This document shows, one piece after another, positions 12,401-23,100 of a stretch of 64,000 nt of DNA. The stretch's first letter is position 1. Every line of letters starts with the position of its first letter. The position numbers and the translations under genes were made by a program. Origin of the DNA: Dryas octopetala (lineage: Eukaryota; Streptophyta; Magnoliopsida; Rosales; Rosaceae); NCBI GenBank assembly GCA_963921425.1, contig OY992832.1:9734001-9798000 (forward strand). Direction: 5' to 3'. Below the pieces are notes generated by a model, which saw only the letters and a program-made list of their open reading frames with translations, was not told the origin of the DNA and did no database searches.

Positions 12401-13395
12401 TCTTTCTGCCTGCCGCTGGAGAGGGGGGGAGGGTATTGTAAAACAAAAGTCAGGGCTTCACATTGAATCTAATATTATTTAGGAAAACTGTGGTGACCTC
12501 AGAAAATTATAGCATGCACAGAAAGCAGTCTCATCACCAATGTTATATTTGTTAATCTACCCTTAAGGCCAATCACAGAAGAAAGATGACAAATAAACAT
12601 CCAGAGACTTGGAAGGGGACCTCTATGTGAAAGAACATGTCCCACAACATAGCACAAATCCTCTATGTATTGCAACACAATAAAAATATATTCTAATTTA
12701 CCCATTTACTGAGACTAAGAAATTCGAGCGTTGATTTATTAATGAAGAAATAAACCATCTCTATGACTTGTAAATGAAGAGGACATACAATTTTATAATG
12801 TCTATCCAAAAACAGAACAAACCTGGTGCAACCGGGCTCTTTTCTGGAATATGTTATCTTCATAAGATCCCACTGCCTGAATGAAATGCTCTACCCGCCT
12901 CAAATTCGGCTGAGAAAAAAAAAAACAAGTAAAAACATTCTAGAAGAAATATCTAAACCAAATGCAATTTATTGACTACCCTACAACGCAGTTACTTAAA
13001 TACCTTGCTTCCATTAGTCAAATATCCACCCATTGCCTTAAATTCCTTTTTGTATACAGCAAAAAGCAAGTTGATTGCGCCCTGAAAAATAAACAATGAG
13101 TCTTAGCACAGGAAGGTATTTGCCTTTCTAAGTATAATTGTTCAATTCATCAGCAAGAAGAAACCACAAGAGGTATCCTATCTAATTGCCACCTACTATG
13201 TAGCTATATGGACAAATTTCCTAAACTATACCTAACTACATGCCAGAACCAACAAAACAGGGAAAACAAAAAAAAACCAAACAAGAAAAATAAAATGAAA
13301 ACCAGCCTGATGAACTCACCTTTCCAATCCAATCAGTGCGCAGCCTATATTCACAATCCCCAAGCTCACTAAGCAATTCACCTCTTCAACTAATG
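9455..13395 (-). pseudogene. Captured fragment of an XRN-family 5'-3' exoribonuclease gene
   Basis: Exons read in order on the minus strand: 13395(approx)-13320, 13081-13004, 12909-12823, 12415-12050, 11820-11725, 11386-11258, 11184-11108, 11016-10976, 10870-10796, 10688-10531 and a last exon 9544-9455 ending in a stop. Most have GT/AG borders. Diagnostic plant XRN stretches are [100 protein letters not shown] and ETRRNSEMFEMLF. This is the part after the nuclease active site; the N-terminal catalytic acidic residues are absent. The final exon (NTYTQEDIDEVRAEWANF) is not one I know from XRN and may come from the transposon or another gene. Introns are kept, so capture was at DNA level. It may be transcribed but would not be a working nuclease. 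Confidence 0.85.
9835..9912. repeat. Short tandem repeat in the CACTA element
   Basis: About two and a half copies of a unit containing ttccaagctttcagccacaa, spaced 25-45 bp apart. It lies in the intron before the last exon of the captured gene. Confidence 0.7.
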
Positions 13396-13736
13396 CTGTC
13401 ATATATAGGAAATTAATTATACAAGTTATCAAGATCTAAACAAAGCACAAAACCAAGCAGGAAAAAAACCCCGAAATTTGGTGCTTTTCTAACCACAAAA
13501 CAGAAGTGCACACCCTAACCCAAATTTGGGGTTTTTATTTAGAGAGGAAAAGACCCGTTCGAAATCTGATTTTTCATACCTATATTGAAATCTGTTTTTA
13601 TTTAACAAATTTCATACCCTAACCCAAATTTACCTGAGTGATAGGCGAAGATGATGAACGGGAGTGCTTCTTTGGTCGATTAGTGTTGAAATTAGGGCAC
13701 AGAAATGGGCGACAAGGAAGGAGCTAGAAGGAGAAA

Positions 13737-13885
13737 GATGGCAGAAGTATTGAAGATTGAGCGATGAGTGAAACTTGAGCGATGAGTGAAGATTGAGCGA
13801 CGAGTGCTTCTTTAGTCCCAGTGATGAGTGAAGATTGAGCGATGAGTGTACGAATTGGGCTGCAGTGAAGATTGAGGATGCAGAT
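13737..13885. repeat. Minisatellite of gattgagcgatgagtgaa units
   Basis: Five to six imperfect copies of an 18-27 bp unit upstream of the captured XRN exons. They create the Ser/His-rich open frames read on the minus strand (repeated LNLHSSL); these look like repeat by-products, not a protein. Confidence 0.8.
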
Positions 13886-14091
13886 GAAGTGCTCAATGGC
13901 GCTGAGTGCTTCTTCAGTGCCAGTGCATGCTTCTCGAATGGGGGCTAAGTGTTCTGTTTGATGGGTGGGTGAAGTCAAGAGGGTTTGACCCAAAAAGACT
14001 TAAGGCGCCAAAAGGGTTTCATTAAAGCGGGCGTGCGCTTTGACAATACAAAGACCCGCAAATTTTTAATTTTTGTGTAACTTGCCCTACA

Positions 14092-14274
14092 CAACGGATT
14101 TTCCTAAAACTATTGTTTTTAATAATTTAGAAAAATCTATCCAACCAAATAGCATTGGATATGATACCATTATATAACGGTTTCTTAATACCCGTTGTGT
14201 ATTAAATTAAGATAACGGATAAAATACTAACCGTTGTCTATTGACTGTTGTCTATTTATATAATTGTAGTGGTG
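14092..14274. repeat. CACTA right subterminal repeat region
   Basis: Copies of ACAACGG/CCGTTGT and degenerate forms, next to the terminal GTAGTGGTG. Shorter than the left region. Confidence 0.8.
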
Positions 14275-15417
14275 TTCCTTTACCTTTCGCATACACAACA
14301 GCTCCATTACCAAGCTTTATCTTAGGAGTAATTGCAGTATTCACATCAAGAAATATTTTTTCATTTCCTGACATGTGATTGCTGCAGCCATTGTCAAGGT
14401 ACCAAATGCTTTCTTTTTCTTCGAAAGCTGATTGACAAGCATAGAATAGATTCTTGTCTTCATCATCATCATCTTTACTTTCAGAAAAATTTGCTTGGTT
14501 AGTGGCCTTGAATCTGCAATCTTTTTCAACATGCCCAAATTTCTTACAATAATTGCATTTGGGTTTTCCACGATGCCAACAGCTAGCAGTAGAGTGATTT
14601 GGTTTATTGCAAATTTTGCAAGGAGGTTTATTGTCATCAGAAGTCATACCTCTGTCATTTTTAGTTTCTTCTTTCTTTCTGAAGTCTCCCTTCTTCCATT
14701 TTCTTTGATCTCCAAACCGTTGGTTACCCTTTGGATTTCCTTTCTTGTAGAACTTCTGTGGCTTAAAAGTGAGCTTGGTTTGGAAAGCACTTTCAACAAC
14801 TTGATCATTTCGTCTCAGTCTTCTCTTCTTATGAGACTTTAGAGAACCCATCAGTTGTTCAATTGATGAAGTGGTGATGTCCTTGGATTCTTCTATTGCA
14901 GCAACAATGGGGTCATACTTTTCAGGCAAGCTGATCAGTATTTTCTCAACTACCTTCTGGTCTGAGACAGCTTCTCCAAGTGTTTTTATTTGATTGACGA
15001 TGAGTAATCTTTGATGCATTCAGATTCACTCATCTTGAGATTTTCGAATTCTCTGCGCAAAGTCTGAAGCCTTATAGTTCTTGCCTTGGCATCTCCCTGA
15101 AACTCTAGTTCTAAGATCTCCCAAGCTTCCTTTGTTGTCTGAGCTGTTGTGATTCTTGGAAAAATGTTTGAGATGACTTCGTTCTGTATTTTTGAGAGAG
15201 CTTTAGCATCAGTCATCATATTTGCTTCATACCTTTCTCTTTGTTGTTGTGTAAGTTCGGCTTCATTTGCTGGTTCATTAAAGCCTTTGTCAACAATACT
15301 CCAAAGTCCTTCTGACCGAAGCAAAGTCCTCATTTTTACTCTCCAAAAATCATAGTTTTCTCCTCCAAAGATGGGAAGAAAAGAGTATGAAACTGATCCA
15401 CCTTCCTTTGAAGACAT
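14275..15417 (-). pseudogene. copia gag and start of protease (frameshifted)
   Basis: The first part (15417-14986) begins MSSKEGGS and has the gag core FGGENYDFWRVKM, then EAWEILELEFQGD. The second part (15019 to 14275) is in another frame and holds ILISLPEKYDPIVAAIEE, a basic stretch, two Cys/His clusters (CKICNKPNHSTASC, and the zinc knuckle CNYCKKFGHVEKDC of the C-x2-C-x4-H-x4-C type), and the protease start WYLDNGCSNHMSG. The usual Asp-Ser/Thr-Gly has become Asp-Asn-Gly. The frame change near 15000 and the CACTA insertion at 14274 break it. Confidence 0.9.
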
Positions 15418-15464
15418 CTCCTCTGATGCAATTTGTTATCTGCCCAGTATGATTAAAAGAACCA

Positions 15465-15476
15465 GCTCTGATACCA
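15465..15476 (-). other. Primer-binding site of the copia element
   Basis: Minus strand TGGTATCAGAGC, three bases inside the 5' LTR; complementary to the 3' end of plant initiator tRNA-Met. Confidence 0.9.
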
Positions 15477-15479
15477 ATT

Positions 15480-15783
15480 TGTTGGATGAGGAATGAAAAT
15501 AAGAAACAGAACAAGAGATTATTGCAGAAAAATTATGCAGAGAACACAAATGTTTGAGTTGCTACAGCAGAGCTCTTGAGTGTTTGATTAAATTTGCTTA
15601 CTGATCATTACAGCTAATACAAATATAAAAGCATATAGCTCTAGAGATTTCTTTCCTAGAAAGCTGAAAAGACTTTGCCTAGGAACTCTAAAGATGAGCC
15701 ATGCTCTGCCTGCACCAACTAACTTGGATGCTGCCATAAATATAAATGTTTCAAAAAGTCACTAGAGTGCATTAATTCCAACA
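15480..15783 (-). repeat. 5' LTR of the copia element
   Basis: 304 bp, about 98% identical to 4622-4925 (seven mismatches). On the coding strand it is upstream of gag. Confidence 0.93.
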
Positions 15784-16850
15784 AAGAGGTCATGAGCAGA
15801 CTCCAGAGAAGAAGCACCAAGATCTTGGAAACCTTGTTTCACCGCTTGCATTGTGTAAGGTATGAACTTCAAAACAGAACCTTTGTTTGCAACTGCCCCA
15901 ACCACCCCCTGTGCAATTTTCAGCTTAGCTGTATCACCCAAGTACCTTTGATCGCTCCCTTTTGTCATTGCTTCAAGAGAGCCCATGCCTCGATATTTTT
16001 TGACCCGGCGACCATTCTGATACAGGAAAAATGAAATTACTCATATTTCAGAAACAATGCTTTTGTCGGTACAGGTTAAGCATGCTTAAAGCTAATTGTC
16101 ATTCCTAATGATGTAAACGCAATAAAAATCTATGGAAAACCATAACGCATATGAATAAAGTAAAAGTATCCCATACATCCATAGCTGATACAGCCCAAAA
16201 AGAGTGAGAAAAAAATCCAGGATATGTGACTAATTTAGAAACACATCTACTAGCTAAGTTTCTTTACCAGCTACAGCCACAATTCTATATTGTGTAATCC
16301 TACATAATAAACTCCTTCAACCTCTCCAGAAACCATCAATGAAATACATGATATCTATTCAAATAAAACACATACAAGGTACAAGAGGTGTAACACTAAC
16401 AATTATATTTGACGGTGTGGGCAGTATATCTGCTTTAGCAATGAAAGATGCGTAACATCTCAGCCATACCTGATACTCATAAACCCCAGGAGCCTCAGTG
16501 CTTCCAGCTAAGAAGCTTCCCATCATGACAGTAGAAGCCCCAAGGACCAAAGCCTTGACGATGTGTCCTGAATTGGAAATTCCACCATCAGCAATGACAG
16601 GCACACCACTTTGTGAAGCAATAGATGCAACCTTGTAAACAGCAGTCGCCTGAAACATATTACCAAAACAAAACAACATTGAGTATAAAATGGTATTACT
16701 ATCGGGCATCCCTTAAGCATGACACTGTCAAACTCAGTCTTCAAAAGTTCCCAATATTATATAGTGTTGGGGACCTTCTATCATGACAGCAGGCATGCAA
16801 TGCCTGCACCAAAAAAAAAAAAAAAATTGATAACCTGCTGAACTGGTAAA

Positions 16851-18900
16851 CAAGTTTTACCAATTTTTTGATGCATCCTTCAAGATAATGGTAACTCTTG
16901 ATCAAGATTTGGTAACTTACCATATTCTTGATCGAAGTTACCATTTTCTTGAACCAAACATCAAGAAAATGGTAACTAAAACCTTGCCCCAAACCAAGTT
17001 ACCACTTTTTTGATCATTCGATCAAGAAAATGGTAACTTGGTTCAAGAATGTGGTAACCAAGCCCAATCATGACCAAAATTACCATTTGTTTGATTTTTT
17101 TCCTCAAGAAATGGTAACTTTTTCTCAAGAAATAGTAAGTTACCATTTTCTTGATCAAAGTTACCATTTTCTTGAACCAAACATCAAGAAAATGGTAACA
17201 AATCAGTGGGGCAAAAACCGTTACCACTTTCTTGATCGTTTGATCAAGAAAATGGTAACTTGGTTCAAGAATGTGGTAACCAAGCCCAATCTTGACCAAA
17301 GTTACCATTTTCTTGATTTTTTTCCTCAAGAAATAGTAACTTTTTCTCAAGAAATGGTAAGTTACCATTTTCTTGATCCAAGTTACCATTTTCTTGAACC
17401 AATCCTCAAGAAAATGGTAAGCAAATCAGCCAAACAAAAAACATTACCACTTTCTTGATCATTTGATCAAGAAAATGGTAACTTTGATCAAAAAAGTGGT
17501 AACCAAGCCCAACCTTGACCAAAGTTACCCTTTTCTTGATTTTATTTCTCAAGAAATGGTAACTTTTTCTCAAGAAATGGTAAGTTACCATTTTCTTGAT
17601 CAAAGTTACCATTTTCTTGAACCAATCCTCAAGAAAATGGTAACCAAATTAGCCAAGCAAAAAACGTTACCACTTTATTGATCATTCAATCAAGAAAATG
17701 GTAACTTGGATCAAGAAAGTGGTAACCAATCCCAACCTTGACCAAAGTTACCATTTTCTTGTTTTTTTTTCTCAAGAAATGGTAACTTTTTCTCAAGAAA
17801 TGGTAAGTTACTATTTTCTTGATCCAAGTTACCATTTTCTTGAACCTCCCTCAAGAAAATGGTAACCAAATCAGTGTTGTTACTACTTTCTTAATCATTC
17901 GATCAAGAAAATGGTAACTTGGTTCAAGAATGTGGTAACCAAGCCCAATGTTGACAAAACTTACCATTTTCTTGTTTTTTTTCCTCAAGAAATGGTAACT
18001 TTAGCTCAAGAAATGGTAAATTACCATTTTCTTGATTGAGGTTACCATTTTCTTGAACCAAACCTCAAGAAAATGGTAACCAAATCAGTGGGGCAAAAAA
18101 ACGTTACCACTTTCTTGATCATTCGATCAAGAAAATGGTAACCGCAGTCAAGAATGTGGTAACCAAGCCAAATCTTGACCAAAGTTACCATTTTATTGAT
18201 TATTTTTGTCAAGAAATGGTAAGTTTAGCTCAAGAAATGGTAAGTTACCATTTTCTTGACCCAAGTTACCATTTTCTTGAACTAATCCTCAAGAAACTGG
18301 TAAGCAAATCGGTGGGGCTAAAAACGTTACCACTTTCTTGATCGTTTGATCAAGAAAATGGTAACTTTGATCAAGAAAGTGGTAACCAAGCCCAACCTTG
18401 ACCAAAGTTGCTATTTTCTTGATTTTTGTTCTCCAGAAATGGTAACTTTTTGTCAAAAATTTGTAAGTTACCATTTTTTTGATCCAAGTTACCATTTTAT
18501 TGAACCCAACATCAAAAGAATGGTAATTTCATCACTGGGCCAAAAATCGTTTCGCACTGCAACTGCGTGTAGACGAAAAGGCAATTGCATTATTAGACTT
18601 CTAAATACAGGCTCCTGTTTGACAATCAGGTTTGGACATGCAATCCAAAATTCTGAACAAAACTGCTTCTATAGTTGTATACCAAGTTACCATATTTTTA
18701 ATTCAAGTTACCATTTTCTTGAACCAAATCTCAAGAAAATGGTAACGGAATCACTGGGCCATAAAACGTTTCGCACTGCAACTGTGTATAGACGGAAGGG
18801 CAATTGCATTCTCAGACTACTCAATGCAAGCCCTGTTTGGCAATCCGGTTTTGACATGCAATCTAAAATTACACAGTTTGACTAGTCTGGAAACGCGCCG
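16851..18900. repeat. Array 1: about 223-bp units built of short inverted repeats
   Basis: Units begin with ttaccac(t) at 16999, 17221, 17444, 17667, 17880, 18104 and 18327, spacing 213-224 bp. Each unit contains many copies of ttaccattttcttga and its complement tcaagaaaatggtaa, so single strands could fold into multiple hairpins. A distinct leader (16851-16920) and tail (18540-18900, itself partly duplicated) bound the array; the same leader and tail occur at arrays 2 and 3. Open frames of about 68 codons per unit on both strands (YHFLDQSYHFLE-type) follow from the repeat and are not taken as genes. Confidence 0.9.
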
Positions 18901-19507
18901 GAGGCAGCATCTGTTGAAGAATCTGCCTCCTTCTTGGACACATTTACTCTGCCTGGTATTGAATGATAGGTCTACTGCATCCTCGTGCACAACTGAGGTT
19001 CCTATAAGGCATATTATTACGGAGGCAAGCCCCTGCCCATGACAATATGTTTTTCAGCATCTCTTCTTAAATGAATGTATTTGTCTAGTCTAACATACCC
19101 AATTATCCTCTGCTAGTTTAAGTTGGAGTGCCTGAATATTTACTAACGAACATAAACTTATTAACGTCTCAATAACTTAATTGTCATAATTTTCAGGATG
19201 CACACCGCTACGTCATTTATTTACCAAACAATGCAGCCACGTATTCATACACACAGTCACATTACTCACATCCATAAACAACAGAACGAACAAAATGCAT
19301 AAAATAAAATGGCCAAGCATACACTTCATCCATAGTACTTAGATTGAGTCTTAGTACAACAATAACCAAGCAGATACCGAAGAAGCAATTATCACTACAT
19401 GAAAACTGCAAAATTAATCAAGAGTAACTGCAAAAAGCCTCCCAATTGTAGCCTGCCAAGTTTGGTGACGTTACGACCAGTTTTTCACATTATAATTACA
19501 TTCGTTA
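18901..19507. other. MULE interior between array 1 and the zinc-ribbon gene
   Basis: No coding exon recognised. On the minus strand this is the 3' flank of the gene ending at 19508. Confidence 0.4.
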
Positions 19508-19999
19508 TTACGGGGAGTAAATGTCATCAGGATCAGGTGACCACGATGAGTCAGATGGCCACCATGGACGCCAATTGGCAGGGGTGCAGTCCGGCGATGA
19601 CTCTGAATGATAGTCGTTCCCAGGTTCTTCATCCACCAAATCCAGTGGTCTGGACTGTTGAGATAAATCAGGGGCAGCTGACCCTTGTGATGAATCCGCA
19701 ACATTTGACACTCCGGTATCTTTGGGTGGTTGTGATGCCGAAACAATTGTGAATCCACAGCTACTGTACTCATCTACCCATATCCAGCCATGGCAGTCAG
19801 CCTTACCCTAATACAAAACACATGCATTATGACATTTCAATGTTTTCGTTGCTTTAAGGATTGGGCAAACTTAACAACAACGTTCACTTACATTAGTCCC
19901 TTCGCATCCCCAGGCTGGACGTTGATTACCTTCAAAATTGGCAATATATTGCATTGAACCATTGCAAACTAAGCACCGTGGACCTAAGTCGTTGGCCAT
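19508..19999 (-). CDS. Small zinc-ribbon (GRF-like) protein inside the MULE-like element
   Basis: Two exons, 19999-19892 and 19807-19508, with GT/AG borders and matching phase, give 135 residues. The first exon starts MANDLGPRCLVCNG and ends WGCEGTN. The second opens with DCHGWIWVDE. The four Cys, spaced C-x2-C...C...C, together with the aromatic W-x-W-V-D-E, resemble GRF-type zinc fingers, which bind nucleic acid. The rest (about residues 65-135) is acidic and rich in Ser/Pro/Asp/Trp, ending DIYSP. The second copy of the surrounding block (26220-28620) includes the upstream flank but not these exons. It could be a captured host gene or element cargo. The upstream 5' exon, if any, is unclear; splicing and family are inferred by eye. 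Confidence 0.5.
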
Positions 20000-20839
20000 A
20001 TGTTCCTACTTGCACAAGAACACATTGTCTTTATTCTTTGCAAACATATTATGGAAAAATACCTAACAATGTGAAATTTTGATCCATAACACACCATGTA
20101 CGCAATTTCCAATATTCAACTGCAGCAAGATAATAATGCTTTTGAATGAAAAATCATAGTCTTTTCAAGAAGCTTTTTCTTCTTTCTTTTTATGGCCATT
20201 CATTTTGTTTTCACGAAACATTTTGCAAACTCCTTCCTGAAATGGGAGAACCTAAAATGGATATCTGTCCTCCCAAGACTAAATAACTTGACATCCGCGT
20301 GTATGACAGTAGAAAAAAAAACCGACCACATGCACAAAAAAATTAAAAACAAACTCCAAACAAACAAATTACATACATACCCAACCTTTACAGCAAAAAC
20401 AAGTACAAGGGCAGGGAGATGATCAAAAACAGAAAAAATCCCAAGTTTTGCTTATTTTGAGTAACGTCCGTACTAGATTGAAGAGGGGTAGCCGCCGCAG
20501 CCCCTGTTGGGACTACTTCAGCTCTACAACTCTCATCACTTGTTTTTATTAACAATAAATTTTTAAAATTCCTAACCAACAACACAGCAAGCAAGTATAG
20601 CAACCAATAACAGTTTAGTTTACTAAATTACTCACAAGTTAGGAACCAGGTATCAAGCTGCCAGAAATGAAATCCATAACATTAAGCAACCAATCTCACA
20701 ACTTAGTTTACTAAATTCGTTTAGAAAATACTAGCTTTCTAATACGCTTGTGTAAGTGATTTTTTTATTATTTGTTTTTAAAATCCCAAAAACAAATATA
20801 AGCATATCTGCATATTTGATATATGGAAATCTTACCTTG
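20000..20839. other. Upstream of the zinc-ribbon gene, no gene seen
   Basis: Repetitive AT-rich sequence. A minus-strand open frame at 20388-20603 has no recognisable domain and no second copy. Confidence 0.4.
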
Positions 20840-21460
20840 CTCCTGTTCTGAAACCAAACTTGAACGTGTCTTGGCTTCAATGTAAATTGCTGCAAGTGCC
20901 TGTTTCTGAGCCTGAATGAATTAGTTCAAAATCCAAATATTCAGTTCACGAAAGAGATGGAGAGTTTGACATATGAATAAAACTACAAAAACAAATGTAA
21001 ACAAATGGAAGCCCTAACCTGGGTGAGCGAGACAGCGTCTGAGTTTTACGGTTTCTGCGAGATCGAAACTCGGTGAGATAGAGAGTCAGCGTGAGTTTTC
21101 TGGGTTTCTATGTTTCGAAACTCAGTGAGAGAGGGTCTGAGTTTTCTGGGATGATGGGCGATGGACGTGCTAGGATGGGTTTATGAGTTTTCTGCGTTTT
21201 TTGTGGGAGGATGGCGAAAGGGTGGCGACAACGAGGATTGAACGACAGTGCCAGTACGGCGAGAGAGAGTCTGATCTATCTGGGATGGGTTTCTGAGTTT
21301 TCGGTGAGAGGATGGCGAGATCGAGGGTGGCAAGAGGGCGAGGATTCAGTCAGAAGGTGAGGGCCTCAGAGGGCGAGGGCGGCGAGATAGAGTCTGGGTG
21401 AGGCTAGGTTATTTATTTTGAATCGAGAGTGAGCTGAGCGGAAATTCTGTGTGATTTGGG

Positions 21461-21750
21461 TTTTACCATTTTTTTGATGCACCTCTCAAGAAACTGGTAA
21501 CTCAGGCAATATTTTGTAACTTACCAAATCTTGACCAAGAGTTACCACTTTCTTGAGGGATCCCTCAAGAAAGTGGTAACTTCACAAAACTGCCTAAAAC
21601 CCAGGATACCACTTTATTGATCTTATATTGAAGAAAATGGTAACTTCACATCAAGAATGTGGTAACCACTTTATTGATCTACAAGCCTTAAATACGAGCT
21701 CCTGTTTGGCAATCAGGTTTGGACATGCGATCACAAAATTTAATCGTTGG
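21461..21750. repeat. Array 2: short form of the inverted-repeat array
   Basis: It has the array leader and tail with few ttaccatttt / tcaagaaa motifs between, and lacks full 223-bp units. Confidence 0.8.
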
Positions 21751-22629
21751 CTTTAGCCACATTTTTCAGACCTTTTGTCTTATGCATAAATCAACTTACA
21801 CATTAACTTCAACAACTATGTGGTAATTCATAAATTAAAGTCTGACTGCCAAGGCTATACAAGCTAAGCACAAATAAATGACATGGTAATAGTGTTATTT
21901 TTTTCCCATCTTGGGTGGGTTAAGTTTAATAATTTGGGACGGGGAAGGAATTTTGGTTTGAATTTCAATATTTTTGGCGGGGACTGAATTTTAGTTTCAT
22001 ACAAACACATTTTTTGGGAAGGGAAGCAATTTTGCTTTCAATTTTTAGTTTTTGTGCGGGGAATGCTAAATTTGATTTCCATTCCAAGTCTGTAAGGTGA
22101 AAATTCGTTATATTTACCTCAAGCCTCCAATAAATGCACAAAGCACTTCCGATCATCCCCCTACATACTATATCAAGAAAATTGATCAAAATTAACTTAG
22201 CCAATATATTAGAGTTCAATATCGGTACTCAAAATCCTTTTAGATTGACAAGAAAACATATTATGTTTTGTAAACCACAATATATGTATTCTAACAGTTT
22301 TAAAATATAAATTGATTGCATTTCCAAATGTGAGCGTCAACAGGAGTGTCAAACTGCCAATTTGATATAGCATTTGCATATCGGCCTGCAATGGATTGGC
22401 ATAGCAATAATATTTCTTCCATATGTTCATGTATCACATTATCCTAATAAGGGCATATCACTTAAGAAAAAGATCCCCGTGTATCCCCAATAATATTCAC
22501 CAAAGTGTGAATACATATTTTTGCAACATATCCACATTTACACCTGAAAGTACCAAAAAGTGCCAATTCAGAGTTTGCCAATACACATGCTTGTATTTTG
22601 ATGCCAGCTGCAATAATACCCGTTTATGT

Positions 22630-22725
22630 ATTAACCAAACCAACTTCAACAACCTTCGCCCTCATGTCATCCCCAATAAGTATGTTTGAGGGCTTCAAAT
22701 CTCTTGTGCTGGGGTATTCCTCTCG
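22630..22725 (-). pseudogene. Receptor-like kinase catalytic-loop fragment (TMK-like), decayed
   Basis: On the minus strand one frame reads RDLKPSNILIGDDMRAKVV then EVGLVN, matching the catalytic loop (HRDLKPSNIL) and the region before the activation segment of plant receptor-like kinases. GDDMRAKV is typical of the TMK group. The His before RD and the DFG motif are replaced (EVG), and the frame does not extend. It is a small relic. Confidence 0.6.
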
Positions 22726-23100
22726 AAGATTGCTTTGTGGGACAGGGGGATGTGGTTCTTGCTGGCTGCCTTCTGTGAGGGGCGTGTTTTATGCCTGGGT
22801 GCAAATTTCGAAAAATAAGAATGAACTTCATGTAAGGGGACATGAGATTCCTAACCAATTTAAAGCAGCTGTAAGATACGAAGGAACTTCATTTCATAAT
22901 TTGATACCAATGCAAGGAAATAAAGTTAAAAAAAAAAAAGCCAATTTTCAACCAATGCATAATAACCTGTACGAAGCCTATAAAATGTGCCAATGTGCAG
23001 CTAGTGTATATAATTTGGATCAAGTGTATGAAATTAGGAGCCTACCAAGGCTTTATGTAATTGAGGTTGCAAGCAGCCAAACCAATCCTAATTGTACCTT

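Larger units (their letters stand above)
8261..14274. mobile_element. CACTA (En/Spm-like) DNA transposon carrying captured gene exons
   Basis: The left end reads CACTACTACAAAA and the right end, reverse complemented, CACCACTACAATTA, giving CACTA-type inverted ends. The 3-bp duplication TTC lies at 8258-8260 and 14275-14277. Excising the element restores the copia frame between protease and integrase. Both ends carry many subterminal copies of ACAACGG/CCGTTGT in both orientations, as expected for transposase binding in this superfamily. I found no TNP2/TNPA-like transposase; the interior is mostly exons of an XRN-type exoribonuclease gene. It is therefore probably a non-autonomous Pack-CACTA element. 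Confidence 0.92.
4622..15783 (-). mobile_element. Ty1/copia LTR retrotransposon, nested and defective
   Basis: Two 304-bp LTRs (4622-4925 and 15480-15783) start TG and end CA, differ at seven positions by my count, and are flanked by the 5-bp duplication AAGAG (4617-4621 and 15784-15788). The intact paralogue at about 60750 confirms the empty site. On the coding (minus) strand the order is LTR, PBS, gag, protease, integrase, RT, RNase H, LTR, with integrase before RT as in copia. The element is dead: gag is split by a frameshift near 15000; the protease motif reads DNG instead of D(S/T)G; part of the RT N-terminus is deleted with a frameshift near 6620-6670; a solo LTR interrupts the RT to RNase H region; and a CACTA element interrupts the protease to integrase region. 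Confidence 0.95.
3846..16649 (-). pseudogene. IMPDH: Truncated, transposon-disrupted copy of IMP dehydrogenase
   Basis: Exon 2 (16649-16470), exon 3 (16016-15784 plus 4621-4592) and exon 4 (3917-3846, ending YEKKSF) match the intact gene at 60098-62988 in order and splice phase. Exon 3 is split by an 11-kb copia insertion; the two parts abut in the intact paralogue and share the AAGAG target duplication. Exon 1, which carries the start codon, most of the barrel, the CBS domains and the catalytic Cys loop, is missing: intron 1 is broken by a MULE-like insertion at 16770, resumes at 31809, and homology stops near 32023. The copy therefore cannot make an enzyme. Remaining exonic differences are few (for example AVANKGS against AVADKGS), suggesting fairly recent duplication. 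The open frame at 4147-4554 lies in intron 3. Confidence 0.92.
20840..23100. repeat. Duplicated block inside the MULE, copy A (matches 26220-28620)
   Basis: Shared landmarks in the same order: the cgtgtcttggcttca region (20863 and 26238), the G/A-rich gagatagagagtcagcgtgag stretch (21073 and 26437), an inverted-repeat array with the common leader (21465 and 26719), the cttgggtgggttaa region (21910 and 28233) and the gccaatacacatgcttgtat region (22577 and 28569). The array inside is about 0.2 kb here and 1.3 kb in copy B. Confidence 0.8.

Noticed and set aside
13630..13993. Ser/His-rich minus-strand frames at the right of the CACTA element
   Set aside because: Generated by the gagcgatgagtgaa minisatellite; two frames are open at once.
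15465..15476. Possible tRNA gene because of a tRNA-complementary motif
   Set aside because: It is the primer-binding site of the copia element; no cloverleaf surrounds it. No tRNA or rRNA gene was found in the window.
16976..18495. Open frames of about 68-137 codons on both strands with YHFLDQSYHFLE-like repeats
   Set aside because: They arise from the palindromic 223-bp DNA repeat, are open equally on both strands, and shift frame from unit to unit because 223 is not a multiple of three.
16999..18550. Regularly spaced repeats reminiscent of a CRISPR array
   Set aside because: Plant nuclear DNA; there are no unique spacers, and the repeats are internally palindromic and of satellite type.
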